Positions 7,166 to 15,900 of a stretch of DNA of 25,633 nucleotides are shown piece by piece. A model generated the notes under the pieces. The model had not been told where the DNA came from, made no database searches, and saw only the letters and a list, made by a program, of their open reading frames with translations. The DNA lies in the NCBI GenBank assembly GCA_047632755.1, contig JBLIDT010000034.1, positions 1-25,633 on the forward strand. The letters are read 5' to 3'. Each line of letters begins with the position of its first letter. Position 1 is the stretch's first letter. Made by a program: the position numbers and the translations under genes. This DNA is from JAKVAV01 sp047632755 (GTDB lineage: Bacteria > Bacteroidota > Bacteroidia > Flavobacteriales_D > Cryomorphaceae).

Positions 7166-8364
7166 GCCGATCGTTTATCGAAACTTTCTCGGAGGCCATT
7201 GCCGACGAGCATAAAAGCCAAAACCAATACGACAATGCAAAGCCCAGGAAGAATGGCTAGGTAAGCCAAATCTGTGGTGATGTAAGGGTAGTGATCCTTT
7301 ATCATTCTTCCCCAAGATGCCATTGGGATTTGAGCCCCGATACCCAAGAAACTCAAACCAGCTTCCAAGAGAATTGCAGAGGCAAAATTCGCTGCAGAAA
7401 TTACAATAACGGGCCCCATGACATTGGGCACGATGTGATTAAAAATAATGCGAGGGTTCGAGTACCCGAGAACTTTTGCCGCTTCAACAAATTCCAAGTT
7501 CTTTACCGAAAGAACTTGCCCTCGGACTACTCTTGCTACTTCGACCCACATGGTGAGCCCAACCGCAATGAAAACTTGAACGAAGCCTTTACCCAAAGCG
7601 AATGTGATGGCAATCACCAACAGCAAGGTTGGAATCGACCAAACAACGTTGATCAACCACATGATCAAATCATCTGTCCTGCCTCCAAAATACCCAGCGA
7701 TTGCTCCCAGAGAAATCCCCAAGAGCAGCGAAATTATAACCGAGATAAGCCCCACAGAAAGTGAAATAACCGTTCCTGCCATGAGCCTACTAAGGAGATC
7801 TCTCCCAAACTTATCGGTACCCAAGTAAAAAGTCTTTGTTCCAATCTTGTTCTGGACTTCCGTCAAAATCTGAGATTTCTCGATTTGGACAGACTCTCCC
7901 AGTACCGTTTCAAACTCATAAAATTCTCCTCTTGCTACAACTTTACCTTGAAGAGAAAAAACCACATCAACCAAGTGGTATTTGAACGGCTGGCCAATCA
8001 CATCATCTGCGCCGCCGTAGGTAAATCCTGTAAGGGAATCTCGAAGGATTTCGACACTATGGATCGGAATTATTTGATCAGGAGACTCATGCCCCCCGAA
8101 GAAAAGAGAGTTAAAAACTGAAGTCTCGGAGAGGGATTTATTCTTTCTGACCTCAATAACATCTGCAGTGAATCCAATGCCTTTTTTCGCCAGACTCACG
8201 TTTTGGCTGTTCGCATCAGGAGAAGAATCAGGACGTATGGTGGCTCCTAAAATCGAAATCATTGCCGCAAGCAGAATCATGACCAACCCAAATACAGCTG
8301 TCTTATTTCGCTTGAATTGTTTCCAGCTCCTCCTTAAGGGTGATTCTGACTTATCCTGCTGCAT
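7162..8364 (-). CDS. OppC/DppC-type ABC transporter permease with large extracytoplasmic insert
   Basis: A 400-residue binding-protein-dependent permease. TM1 spans about residues 22-42. The typical OppC core resumes at YLGTDKFGRDLLSR (180-193) and continues with four to five more membrane segments. The EAA loop that docks on the ATPase is clear at 294-311 (EAAKVLGYSNPRIIFNHIVP). Residues about 45-178 form a soluble, beta-rich-looking insert that should lie outside the inner membrane; the usual OppC is near 300 residues with a much shorter loop here. No partner permease, ATPase or solute-binding protein is adjacent. Its start overlaps the end of the glycosyltransferase gene by 14 nt, suggesting translational coupling. 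The substrate is unknown; dipeptide/oligopeptide transport is only the family default. Confidence 0.9.
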   Translation of the reverse strand: MQQDKSESPLRRSWKQFKRNKTAVFGLVMILLAAMISILGATIRPDSSPDANSQNVSLAKKGIGFTADVIEVRKNKSLSETSVFNSLFFGGHESPDQIIPIHSVEILRDSLTGFTYGGADDVIGQPFKYHLVDVVFSLQGKVVARGEFYEFETVLGESVQIEKSQILTEVQNKIGTKTFYLGTDKFGRDLLSRLMAGTVISLSVGLISVIISLLLGISLGAIAGYFGGRTDDLIMWLINVVWSIPTLLLVIAITFALGKGFVQVFIAVGLTMWVEVARVVRGQVLSVKNLEFVEAAKVLGYSNPRIIFNHIVPNVMGPVIVISAANFASAILLEAGLSFLGIGAQIPMASWGRMIKDHYPYITTDLAYLAILPGLCIVVLVLAFMLVGNGLRESFDKRSA

Positions 8365-9439
8365 TGAGCTGTGATTTCTTGAAATGAAGCTTTTGATAAA
8401 CTCCCGAAACGATTAGGGTAAATGTATAGATAGGATAGACTAATTGTGTCAATGGTAGAAATAAAAGTAAGTCTCTACGTTGATAGTTTTTGGCAACAAT
8501 CCAGAAGAATATCCACTCTCCTAGCCATTTTATAAAAAGCAAGGAAATAGCATCAGGCCAATTCAATCCAAAGAAAAGGGCGACAATAACCCCGAGCGGC
8601 ACCAAATGAATGAGTCCCATTAAAAATGCGAGAACTTTATACTTCGCATCAGGGACGTCCAATGTTTTTGAAATCCATCTCGATCTTTGATTGAAGAGTG
8701 CTTTCAATTTTGATGGAAAAGACACTGATACCAAAGGATCAGCCGAAGCTACTTCGATGGCTTTTGTTCCGAATTGATCGGCAATGGCGAACATCCCAAA
8801 AATATCATCGCCTGAAAGAATGTGGTAATCTCGTCTTCTCTTATCCGCTTCTATGAAAGCCTCTTTTTCGAAAAGAAGACAAGCGCCATTGGAGAGAATA
8901 GGATTTCCTTTTTGGGCCATACCAATCCCGATGGCTTGCAGCGCGATGAACTCTAAGTCAAAGAAAGCCGAAGCAAACCCAAGGCGGCGCTGCGGACTTA
9001 GAGCGAATAAAAACATCTTTGCCCGACTTACATCTATAGGTTCGAGCGATGAAATCAACTCTTGCGTAATTTTCACATCCGCATCCAGCGTAAGAACCCA
9101 TTTATACTTCGCGTTTTCAATGCCTTTTTGAATGGCGAATTTCTTTCCTTCTTGAATAGATGTAATGATCCGAGCTTGGTCAAAGCTTTCTACAATTAAA
9201 ACCGATTCGTCTCGCGAGTGATCATCAACAAATATAAATTCAACTGGGAAAGTAAATTTGACTGCTTCCAGGGATGAAATGAATTGAGGCAGATTTTTGG
9301 CCTCATCACGAAATGGAATTAAAACCGATAATTCTTCAATTACTCGAGGAGTATCAGAAGAGTCTCGACCGATTGGTGGAGCTAAAGAGTAGAGCAGAAA
9401 AACAAAGTAAAGGCTTAGTACTAAAACCAACATATACAT
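8351..9439 (-). CDS. Membrane-bound family 2 glycosyltransferase
   Basis: A 362-residue enzyme predicted to transfer sugar from a nucleotide sugar to an acceptor at the inner membrane. An N-terminal helix (residues 2-20) precedes the GT-A domain. Motifs in order: IPFRDEAKN (41-49), VDDHSRDES (71-79), DAD (119-121, metal/nucleotide binding), GDD (210-212, likely catalytic base region) and QRSRW (251-255). The last is the QxxRW signature of processive or membrane-embedded GT2 enzymes. Two or three C-terminal membrane segments (about 268-345) follow. It starts 2 nt after the flippase-like gene and overlaps the permease gene by 14 nt, so the three form one operon. The sugar donor and acceptor cannot be deduced. 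Confidence 0.9.
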   Translation of the reverse strand: MYMLVLVLSLYFVFLLYSLAPPIGRDSSDTPRVIEELSVLIPFRDEAKNLPQFISSLEAVKFTFPVEFIFVDDHSRDESVLIVESFDQARIITSIQEGKKFAIQKGIENAKYKWVLTLDADVKITQELISSLEPIDVSRAKMFLFALSPQRRLGFASAFFDLEFIALQAIGIGMAQKGNPILSNGACLLFEKEAFIEADKRRRDYHILSGDDIFGMFAIADQFGTKAIEVASADPLVSVSFPSKLKALFNQRSRWISKTLDVPDAKYKVLAFLMGLIHLVPLGVIVALFFGLNWPDAISLLFIKWLGEWIFFWIVAKNYQRRDLLLFLPLTQLVYPIYTFTLIVSGVYQKLHFKKSQLNAAG

Positions 9440-9441
9440 AG

Positions 9442-10347
9442 CTAAGCTTCTAGCTTTTTAACTCCTGAGTAAAGAGACCAACTTAGGATAGGTAAACCAA
9501 TATTCAAAGACCAGAGGCAAAAAGCGGCCAAGGGAGCCCCGATTGGATTATCAAAAAACGAGGAGAAAAACAAAACGGCCAATACTTCTCTCACTCCAAG
9601 TTCAGACAAAAAAGATCCTGGGATATATGACTGAATCACGTAGAGAAGAAAAACACCCGAAAATGCTTCAAGTAGTGTTCCGTTAAACCCAAACGCGCAG
9701 AGCAAAATGACGAATTGAGTAGAGAAAATAGCATATCGAAGTATCGCCCAAGCGAAGGCAACGGATATTTGGGACCCACATATTTCAACGTGCTTTCGCC
9801 GAAATGCAGCAATTGGCCCACGACGAAACACAACAACTACAGCGAGAGATAGGATCAAACTACCTGCTAGAACTAAATTCAAATCAAGGGGAAAATCAAC
9901 CTGGAAATCAAAAAAAGCCAAGCCAACACAACCAAACAGAATCGTAACTCCTCCTTGCAAAAGAGACCCAGTAACCGTTGCGCCCATCGACCTTTTCTTT
10001 TCCCCATGCGGGGCGTACCTGAGTCTGCCAATAAACTCCCCGACTCGGTTAGGTGTCCAAATACCTATGCTCATACCTCCCAGAACGGAACGGAACGCAT
10101 TGGCGAAATCAATTCGATTCTTGCCCATCAAACTTTGATACTTCACCGTTTCTGTGGATAGGTTGGCGACAGAAAGAGCCGCTGCTGCTATGAGCGGGGA
10201 CATAAGACCGACTTCGATCAAGGCGGCGGAAAACTCCAGTCCTTTAAACTTGAACCATGCTAGAGATCCCAGAAGGGTCAGGGTTGCTAGACGAAGCATA
10301 ATAGAAACCTTCGGGTTCTTAAGGGCTATGGAAAGTCTTTTATACAT
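9442..10347 (-). CDS. Flippase-like / lysylphosphatidylglycerol synthase TM-domain protein
   Basis: A 301-residue polytopic membrane protein of the lysylphosphatidylglycerol synthase TM region family (UPF0104-like, PF03706 type), with about eight hydrophobic segments. Diagnostic patterns are NRVGEFIGRLRY and the late ELGVREVLAVLFF. There is no catalytic aminoacyl-transferase domain, so it is not MprF; stand-alone members are thought to flip or gate lipids, and many neighbour glycosyltransferases as here. The start is set at the ATG at 10347-10345 (MYKRLSIALKNPK). The open frame continues upstream to 10503, but that part lies inside ruvC on the other strand and looks non-protein-like. First gene of the flippase - GT2 - permease operon and divergent from ruvC with 21 nt between starts. 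Confidence 0.85.
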   Translation of the reverse strand: MYKRLSIALKNPKVSIMLRLATLTLLGSLAWFKFKGLEFSAALIEVGLMSPLIAAAALSVANLSTETVKYQSLMGKNRIDFANAFRSVLGGMSIGIWTPNRVGEFIGRLRYAPHGEKKRSMGATVTGSLLQGGVTILFGCVGLAFFDFQVDFPLDLNLVLAGSLILSLAVVVVFRRGPIAAFRRKHVEICGSQISVAFAWAILRYAIFSTQFVILLCAFGFNGTLLEAFSGVFLLYVIQSYIPGSFLSELGVREVLAVLFFSSFFDNPIGAPLAAFCLWSLNIGLPILSWSLYSGVKKLEA

Positions 10348-10350
10348 TTG
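10343..10350 (+). promoter_or_regulatory. Candidate -7 box of ruvC
   Basis: TACATTTG is an exact match to TAnnTTTG. It ends 18 nt before the preferred ruvC start (TTG at 10369), so the implied transcript start lies around 10355-10358. It also makes the upstream in-frame TTG at 10348 an unlikely start, since that codon lies inside the box. No good -33 element is seen. Confidence 0.5.
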
Positions 10351-10368
10351 GCCTTTAAAGGTAATATT

Positions 10369-10920
10369 TTGAAGAAGGAGCGCATCATCTTGGGCATGGA
10401 TCCAGGGACATCGATAATGGGATACGGCATCATCCGCGTGGAAGGAAAGCGCTTTGAAATGTTGGGCTATGGAGTCATTAAACTTGGCAAATATCCAGAC
10501 CATGCGGTACGGATGAAAAAGATTTTTGATCGCGTCGTTTCATTGATTGATGAGTTTCATCCCGACGAGCTATCGATCGAAGCCCCATTTTTCGGGAAAA
10601 ATGTACAGTCAATGCTTAAGCTTGGCAGAGCTCAAGGAGTGGCTATAGCAGCGGCATTGAGTCGCGATATGCCCTATTGCGAATACGCTCCTAGAAAAAT
10701 TAAGCAGTCAGTTACTGGAAATGGCAATGCGTCAAAAGAACAAGTTGCAAAAATGCTTCAAACCGTTCTTCAACTCAAAGAGATCCCCGACAGTTTAGAT
10801 GCATCAGATGCCTTGGCTGCGGCTGTTTGCCATGCTTTTCAAGGTGGCAATAAAGAAAAAGAGTCATTCTCCTCTTGGAAGGCCTTTCTCTCTGCTAACC
10901 CTGGAAGGAAAAAAGGATGA
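10369..10920 (+). CDS. ruvC: Crossover junction endodeoxyribonuclease RuvC
   Basis: Holliday-junction resolvase of homologous recombination, 183 residues from the chosen start. The RNase H-like active site is complete: Asp11 (MDPGT), Glu71 (IEAPFFG), Asp144 and Asp147 (DSLDASDALAAAVCH). KLGRAQGVAIAAA is the typical dimer-region motif. There is no ATG in a sensible place. An in-frame TTG at 10369 gives MKKERIILGMDPGT, which fits the family N-terminus, whereas the earlier TTG at 10348 sits inside the putative -7 box. The gene ends 1 nt from the stop of the convergent HIT gene. ruvA and ruvB are not in the window. Confidence 0.95.
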   Translation: MKKERIILGMDPGTSIMGYGIIRVEGKRFEMLGYGVIKLGKYPDHAVRMKKIFDRVVSLIDEFHPDELSIEAPFFGKNVQSMLKLGRAQGVAIAAALSRDMPYCEYAPRKIKQSVTGNGNASKEQVAKMLQTVLQLKEIPDSLDASDALAAAVCHAFQGGNKEKESFSSWKAFLSANPGRKKG

Positions 10921-10921
10921 A

Positions 10922-11311
10922 TTAAGCTTGTCGGATTTTTTCTGCCAAGTCCGCCATGTAATCTGAATCCAATTCGAGTTTTGGCTTAGCAAAATTCATA
11001 TCCGAAACTGAATTCATCGGAATAAGATGAACATGGGCGTGCGGCACTTCTAGACCAATGACCGAAACCCCGATTCTCTCGCATTCTATAACCGCTTCAA
11101 TCTTTCGGGCTACCTCTTTTGAGAAAACCAATATCTCGTTTAGCAAGTCATTGGGCAAATCGAAGATATAATCTATCTCCACTTTTGGCACAACTAAAGT
11201 GTGGCCCGCTTTGAGGGGACTGATATCAAGAAATGCGAAGAATTTCTCATTCTCATGCACCTTGTAAGAAGGAATCTCACCACTAATGATTTTGGTAAAA
11301 ATCGAAGCCAT
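10922..11311 (-). CDS. HIT family protein (Hint-type nucleotide hydrolase/transferase)
   Basis: A 129-residue histidine-triad protein acting on nucleoside phosphate conjugates such as AMP-lysine or dinucleoside polyphosphates. The active-site HxHxH motif is His91, His93 and His95 in PHAHVHLIP, with His93/His95 in the catalytic position. The N-terminal SIFTKIISGEIPSYKVHENEKFFAFLDI and GHTLVVPK are typical of Hint proteins. The start codon overlaps the greA stop by 1 nt (TAATG), so it is translationally coupled to greA. The greA-HIT pairing is, from memory, frequent in Bacteroidota. The natural substrate is not defined. Confidence 0.95.
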   Translation of the reverse strand: MASIFTKIISGEIPSYKVHENEKFFAFLDISPLKAGHTLVVPKVEIDYIFDLPNDLLNEILVFSKEVARKIEAVIECERIGVSVIGLEVPHAHVHLIPMNSVSDMNFAKPKLELDSDYMADLAEKIRQA

Positions 11312-11784
11312 TAACGAGTTATATCCAATATTTCAAACTTGGCCACACCAGAAGGAATAAGAATTTCAGCAATATCTCCTATTTCTTTGCCGAGTAGACC
11401 CTTTCCCATAGGAGATTCAATAGAGATTTTCTTAAGCTTCAGATCAGCTTCATTTTCCGCCACCAATGTGTAGGACATTTCTGATTTGTTGGCCATGTTT
11501 CGGATCTTCACAGTGCTCAAAATAAATGCTTTCGAATTGTCGATTTGTGACTCGTCTATGATCCGTGCATTCGCATAAATATCTTCGAGTTTAGAAATCT
11601 TGGCTTCGAGGTGCCCTTGAGCCTCTTTTGCAGCATCGTATTCCGCATTTTCCGAGAGATCTCCCTTATCTCTTGCTTCGCCGATTTGTACTGAGATAGC
11701 AGGCCTTTCAACCCTTTTAAGGTGATGAAGCTCATCTTTCAGCTTCTTCATTCCTTCTTTAGTATAGTAACTTAATTGTGACAT
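11311..11784 (-). CDS. greA: Transcription elongation factor GreA
   Basis: Stimulates RNA cleavage by backtracked RNA polymerase. It has an N-terminal coiled coil (residues about 9-75) with the acidic tip DLSENAEYDAAKEAQ, in which Asp42 and Glu45 correspond to the catalytic acidic pair, and a C-terminal FKBP-like domain ending in SPMGKGLLGKEIGDIAEILIPSG. I start it at the ATG at 11784-11782 (MSQLSYYTKEGMKKLKDEL), giving 157 residues, the usual length. An in-frame ATG at 11835 adds 17 odd residues (MRKPCMGFLFF...) and lies next to the predicted transcription start, so it is rejected. The promoter is probably the TATCTTTG at 11841-11848. Confidence 0.96.
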   Translation of the reverse strand: MSQLSYYTKEGMKKLKDELHHLKRVERPAISVQIGEARDKGDLSENAEYDAAKEAQGHLEAKISKLEDIYANARIIDESQIDNSKAFILSTVKIRNMANKSEMSYTLVAENEADLKLKKISIESPMGKGLLGKEIGDIAEILIPSGVAKFEILDITR

Positions 11785-11840
11785 GTCAGTGTGGTATATA
11801 TCAAAAAAGAGAAAACCCATACAGGGCTTTCTCAATGATG

Positions 11841-11848
11841 CAAAGATA
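11841..11848 (-). promoter_or_regulatory. Candidate -7 box of greA-HIT operon
   Basis: On the minus strand TATCTTTG followed by C, identical to the boxes before tig, tRNA-Leu and ahcY. It lies 18 nt past the stop codon of the PorV-like gene and 56 nt before the greA ATG. It separates greA from the surface-protein operon, though no terminator was found between them. Confidence 0.6.
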
Positions 11849-11865
11849 TAAAGTTTATCTGTAAT

Positions 11866-12933
11866 CTACTCAGGGCGACCTAAGTGGATTCTTGCTCCAA
11901 TAGAATGTGAACCATCAAAAGGCATCGTAGCCCTGTAAGCGTAATCTACGCTTACACGTGATCCTTTATCGCCGAATTCAAACTCCAGCCCAGCTCCTGC
12001 TGAAAGGCCTGTGTATACAACCCTGCGGTCTTGATCATTCCAAATATTCTCCTCATAGTGATAGCCACCACGTAGATAAAACTTTTGCAGGAAGCTATAC
12101 TCCAAACCAAAAAGGTAATTGTCGTTATTGAAGGAATTCGCAATGAAAGTACCGTGAGCAGTCAAAAAGTGATCCTCAGGCAAGAGGAAATCATAACTAA
12201 AACCGATGGACACAAGAGACGGAAGTTCATACTCCGCGCTTCTCAATTCAGCTGTAAAGGCATACAAATCGTCAGGAGCTTCCGTTTCAAAACTCAAGCC
12301 ATCTCCTTCAAAAGAAAGCGCTGGCCCAACATTTTTGAGTGTGATACCAAATTTAATCTGGTCCCTGTCTCCTGTTACATATTTTATACCAGCATCAATT
12401 GCCACCCCAGAAGCATTAAGATCTGCTACACTTTCAGAAATAATCTTAAGTGTAATACCTCCATAAATACTATTTGAGAAAGCCTTCGCATAAGACAGGC
12501 CTAGATTCACCATATTAACATTGAAGAAGGTACCGTCCCCATCAGGCGTTTCAGTAGTGGTGCGTCTAATATCACCAAAGTCCATCGCGCTGATTGAAAT
12601 ACCCAAAACGCCAGTCTCACCAACCCTCTGAGCTATTCCAACAGAATTTATTGCAACATCTGCACCTGAGAGGTAGTTTGTATGTGTAAATGAAATCTCC
12701 GTTGACTCGACGAAAGCTAGACCAGCAACATTCAAGAACATTGACTCCACAGGCGTAGCGTCAGCCATGTTGGCTCCAGAAAAAGCTCCACTGCGTGCCC
12801 AAGGATTAATTAATAGCTGCAACCCTCCTGCAGAACCCGCTCTGTCGGGATTACCTGCAAATACAGATGATGCAAATAAAACTCCTGAAAGAACAGTTAA
12901 AGTCAGGATTGTATTTTTATATCGATTCATCAT
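11866..12933 (-). CDS. PorV/PorQ-family outer-membrane barrel protein
   Basis: A 355-residue protein with a signal peptide (cleavage after about residue 26, FASSVFA before GNPDRAG) and a predicted outer-membrane beta-barrel with many amphipathic strands. The N-terminal block LLINPWARSGAFSGANMADA...NVAGLAF (40-74) is the family signature shared with T9SS proteins PorV and PorQ and with UPF0164 proteins. PorV carries T9SS cargo from the translocon to the attachment complex. This copy lies 27 nt after a gene for a T9SS cargo-like protein and after a TonB-dependent receptor, so a dedicated shuttle or anchoring role is plausible but inferred. It is probably a paralogue rather than the housekeeping PorV, because no other por genes are near. 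The call is confident at family level only. Confidence 0.82.
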   Translation of the reverse strand: MMNRYKNTILTLTVLSGVLFASSVFAGNPDRAGSAGGLQLLINPWARSGAFSGANMADATPVESMFLNVAGLAFVESTEISFTHTNYLSGADVAINSVGIAQRVGETGVLGISISAMDFGDIRRTTTETPDGDGTFFNVNMVNLGLSYAKAFSNSIYGGITLKIISESVADLNASGVAIDAGIKYVTGDRDQIKFGITLKNVGPALSFEGDGLSFETEAPDDLYAFTAELRSAEYELPSLVSIGFSYDFLLPEDHFLTAHGTFIANSFNNDNYLFGLEYSFLQKFYLRGGYHYEENIWNDQDRRVVYTGLSAGAGLEFEFGDKGSRVSVDYAYRATMPFDGSHSIGARIHLGRPE

Positions 12934-12960
12934 AATCGTTTAATTGTAACAAATAGATTA

Positions 12961-15900
12961 TTAGAGGTTTCTTAAGTCAGCAGGTCTAGTCGCCATGAAG
13001 AACTTCAGTACTCGCTCACCAACACCTGGTACGGAAACATGAATTAAGTAAATACCTCCAGCTACTGGTATAAAAGCTTCGTTCCTGAGGTCCCATTCCA
13101 AGAATGTATTGGGATTATCCTTTTCAAGAACTCGGACTAACGTACCGTTCACTGTAAATACTTGAATCTTACATTCAGGCGGCAGGTTAACGAATTTCAC
13201 CCTGTTGTCCACTCTGCTTTGCTCATAAGAGCTATAAGCGTAGTATGGATTAGGAACAATATCTATAAGGTTGAGAGCTTCTTCAGCTACTTCTTGCTGA
13301 TTGACCATAACTTCTGATCCACTTGTACTAAACTCGTACATCGGGTACCATTGATTGTCACTTAACTCGAATGACTCATCAACAGGCACAAAAGGCAGTG
13401 ATGCGTCTCCCAATTCCTCGACAGCAGTTGCGTATGGCTGATAAGGTTGAGCAACACTTGCAGAAATAATCACCTCACCAGGCACCAATCCTTCTTGAGG
13501 ACTTAAGTATTCAAACCCGCGAGACAAAAGTGGGAAACCTACCCATTCCAGTGCTTTGTATGTATCACGACGATCTCCTGAGCTCCCAGTTGTAAAAGCA
13601 TCGAATGCAAATTTACCAGAGTCATACATTGGGAATTCATCTTCGTCATTGTTATACAGCGCATTGTTATCAAACACGTAGTAATAATGTTCTCCTCCCA
13701 GGAATAACTGTTGACCAAGTGGAGAAGAGATGCGTGTAGAAGGATTCCACAACATATCTCTACCGTTATCGGAACCAAAGAACGAATTCTCAGCAAAGCC
13801 CATATTCAATCTTTCTCCTGTTTCAATATTGATGGCGTAACCAGGGAACCATCCCATTCCGAATGAAAGACCTTCCAATCGATAAGGGAAAAACGCTGAT
13901 TCCGAGCCAACTCCTTCTACGACATTCAAAGTAGGATATTCGTTGTCAATTGCGATCAATAAAGCATTTAGTTCATCTTCATCAAGATCGGAAATCAAGT
14001 CATCGACATATTCAGTGGTGTAAACTTGCTCTCCGAAGTAGGATGCCTCATCTAGATTAACTCCTTCTTCTGCTTGATTAATACCGTTTTTATCCACAGA
14101 GAGAGCTCCTCTCAAAAGCATTTTCTCAGCTCCCAATTGAGAAAAAGCAGGATCGTGTTGCATTTCAAATACAGGAGCGCGGCTCCAAAGATTCTTGTCT
14201 GGGGTAATAAAAATTTGAATTGAACTCAAATCTGTCATATCCCTGTTAGAAGTATTGGTTCTGGATTGAGACTCAGCGATACTATTGAATGGTCCCAAGC
14301 CGCAATTGTTTTGATAAACCAAGTGAGCAGGCGCCAAGGCACCATCAACTACGTCTTCATAAACTTGTCTGTCATCAAGACCCAATTTATCGTCCCAAAA
14401 CGCATCAAGCGGAAACGGGAATGGGTTTGTAGGATCTACCACTTCAGGCAAATAACAAGGCTCTTCTCCTTCCGGAGTTTCTGTAGTAACTGTTCCCGAT
14501 CTAATCCAATTGAGGTATGAAAACCCTTCTTGATCATTCACTGCTGACAACCATTCTCCTCCTTGAGAACTGTAGGTTATGGAGGAATTTAAAAGAGCTG
14601 GACTAAACTTGATGCTCGCACCCTGAGGGTTTGCAACTTCGTACTGGTATTGACCAATCTCTACACTGATTCCATACTCAGGAATTATTTGCTCATTCGC
14701 TACGCGAATGCTGTTCTCACTGAAAATCGTATCGTTTGGATTCGATTTATCGATCAAGAACCACCTCGAATCATTAAACTCTCCTGTGTAATTCCCCTCT
14801 TCATCTACATCGTTGTAGAATTTCAAGACGAAGTCCGCAGATCTCACATTCAGAGGATCCACAATTTTAGCGTTCAAAGGACCGAAACCAGTCTCATAAA
14901 CGAGCGTATCAGCCTTGTAGGGTGCACTATCCATTATATTATCGATAGTAGCTTGTGTCAACCTCAATTCATTTCCACCATTACCTGTCCCTTCTATTCT
15001 GGTAATTGGTAAACCATCACCATAGCTTGAATTTGCAACAGTCCCGAAAGTTCTAGGTGCGGGTTTAGACGGAATAGCAACTACAGGACTGATCGCCCCA
15101 GTAGCGGAAGATCTACCAACCAAATAAGGAGCTGCCTGCCCCGTAGGATTGTTAGGATCTGGATTGTAAGGCTCGTACTCGTTGTAACCATAAGCAACAG
15201 CAAGGAAATAGTACTTCTTGAAATTGATAAGTCTATTATCTCCTTGAGCAAAAAGGTCCGTAGTAACCTGAAATGAATGACTGATACCTTCGTTCTGTCC
15301 ATTCACTTTTTCAGTAGGAACGGATAAGCCTATTTGCTCATCGAATTCAAAATTAATGATCTGACCAATTGGCTCACCACTCGCATCGGTATCTTCTATA
15401 TCAAATTGGATAAGCAATCGAGCCAATTCTGGTTTTTCCAAATCACCAGTCGCTACTTCTGAATCACGCAATTGATAAATCTGGTACCCTTGGAAATCGT
15501 ATGTGCGATCATACGCGTTTCCTTCGGTGTCAAACTCAGGAATGGTAGGATCGATCTCCGTATACAATTCTCCCAAATTGTTGCTTAGAGCATTGGTATT
15601 TCTCAAGTAGAATATCAAGGTTTTATCCAATTCCTGTATTGTCATATCAGGCGCATCAGGTCCACTTAATAATCGGAAGCAATTCTCAAACAATGCCTGA
15701 GCCTTGTCATCTGCGATAAACACGCTATTCACTGAGGCAAAAGGACCACCAGTCGTCGCTCTGGCAAAAACAGCACCTACGGTAATGTTATTGAACTCTC
15801 CTGGATCGAGTGTAAATGGTCCTGCAGATTGAAGGAATCTTCTGTCCTCTGCAGCGTTACCCTCGTTCTCTTCAGTCCAACCTCCAGCGGTGGAATAATT

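Noticed and set aside
9442..10347. MprF lysylphosphatidylglycerol synthase
   Set aside because: The catalytic transferase domain is absent; only the membrane flippase-like region is present.
10348..10503. N-terminal extension of the flippase-like protein to 10503
   Set aside because: It lies antisense to the start of ruvC, and the extra residues are hydrophilic and unlike the family; the ATG at 10347 gives a normal N-terminus.
11785..11835. GreA start at 11835
   Set aside because: It would begin at about the predicted transcription start and adds 17 atypical residues; ATG 11784 gives the standard 157-residue protein.
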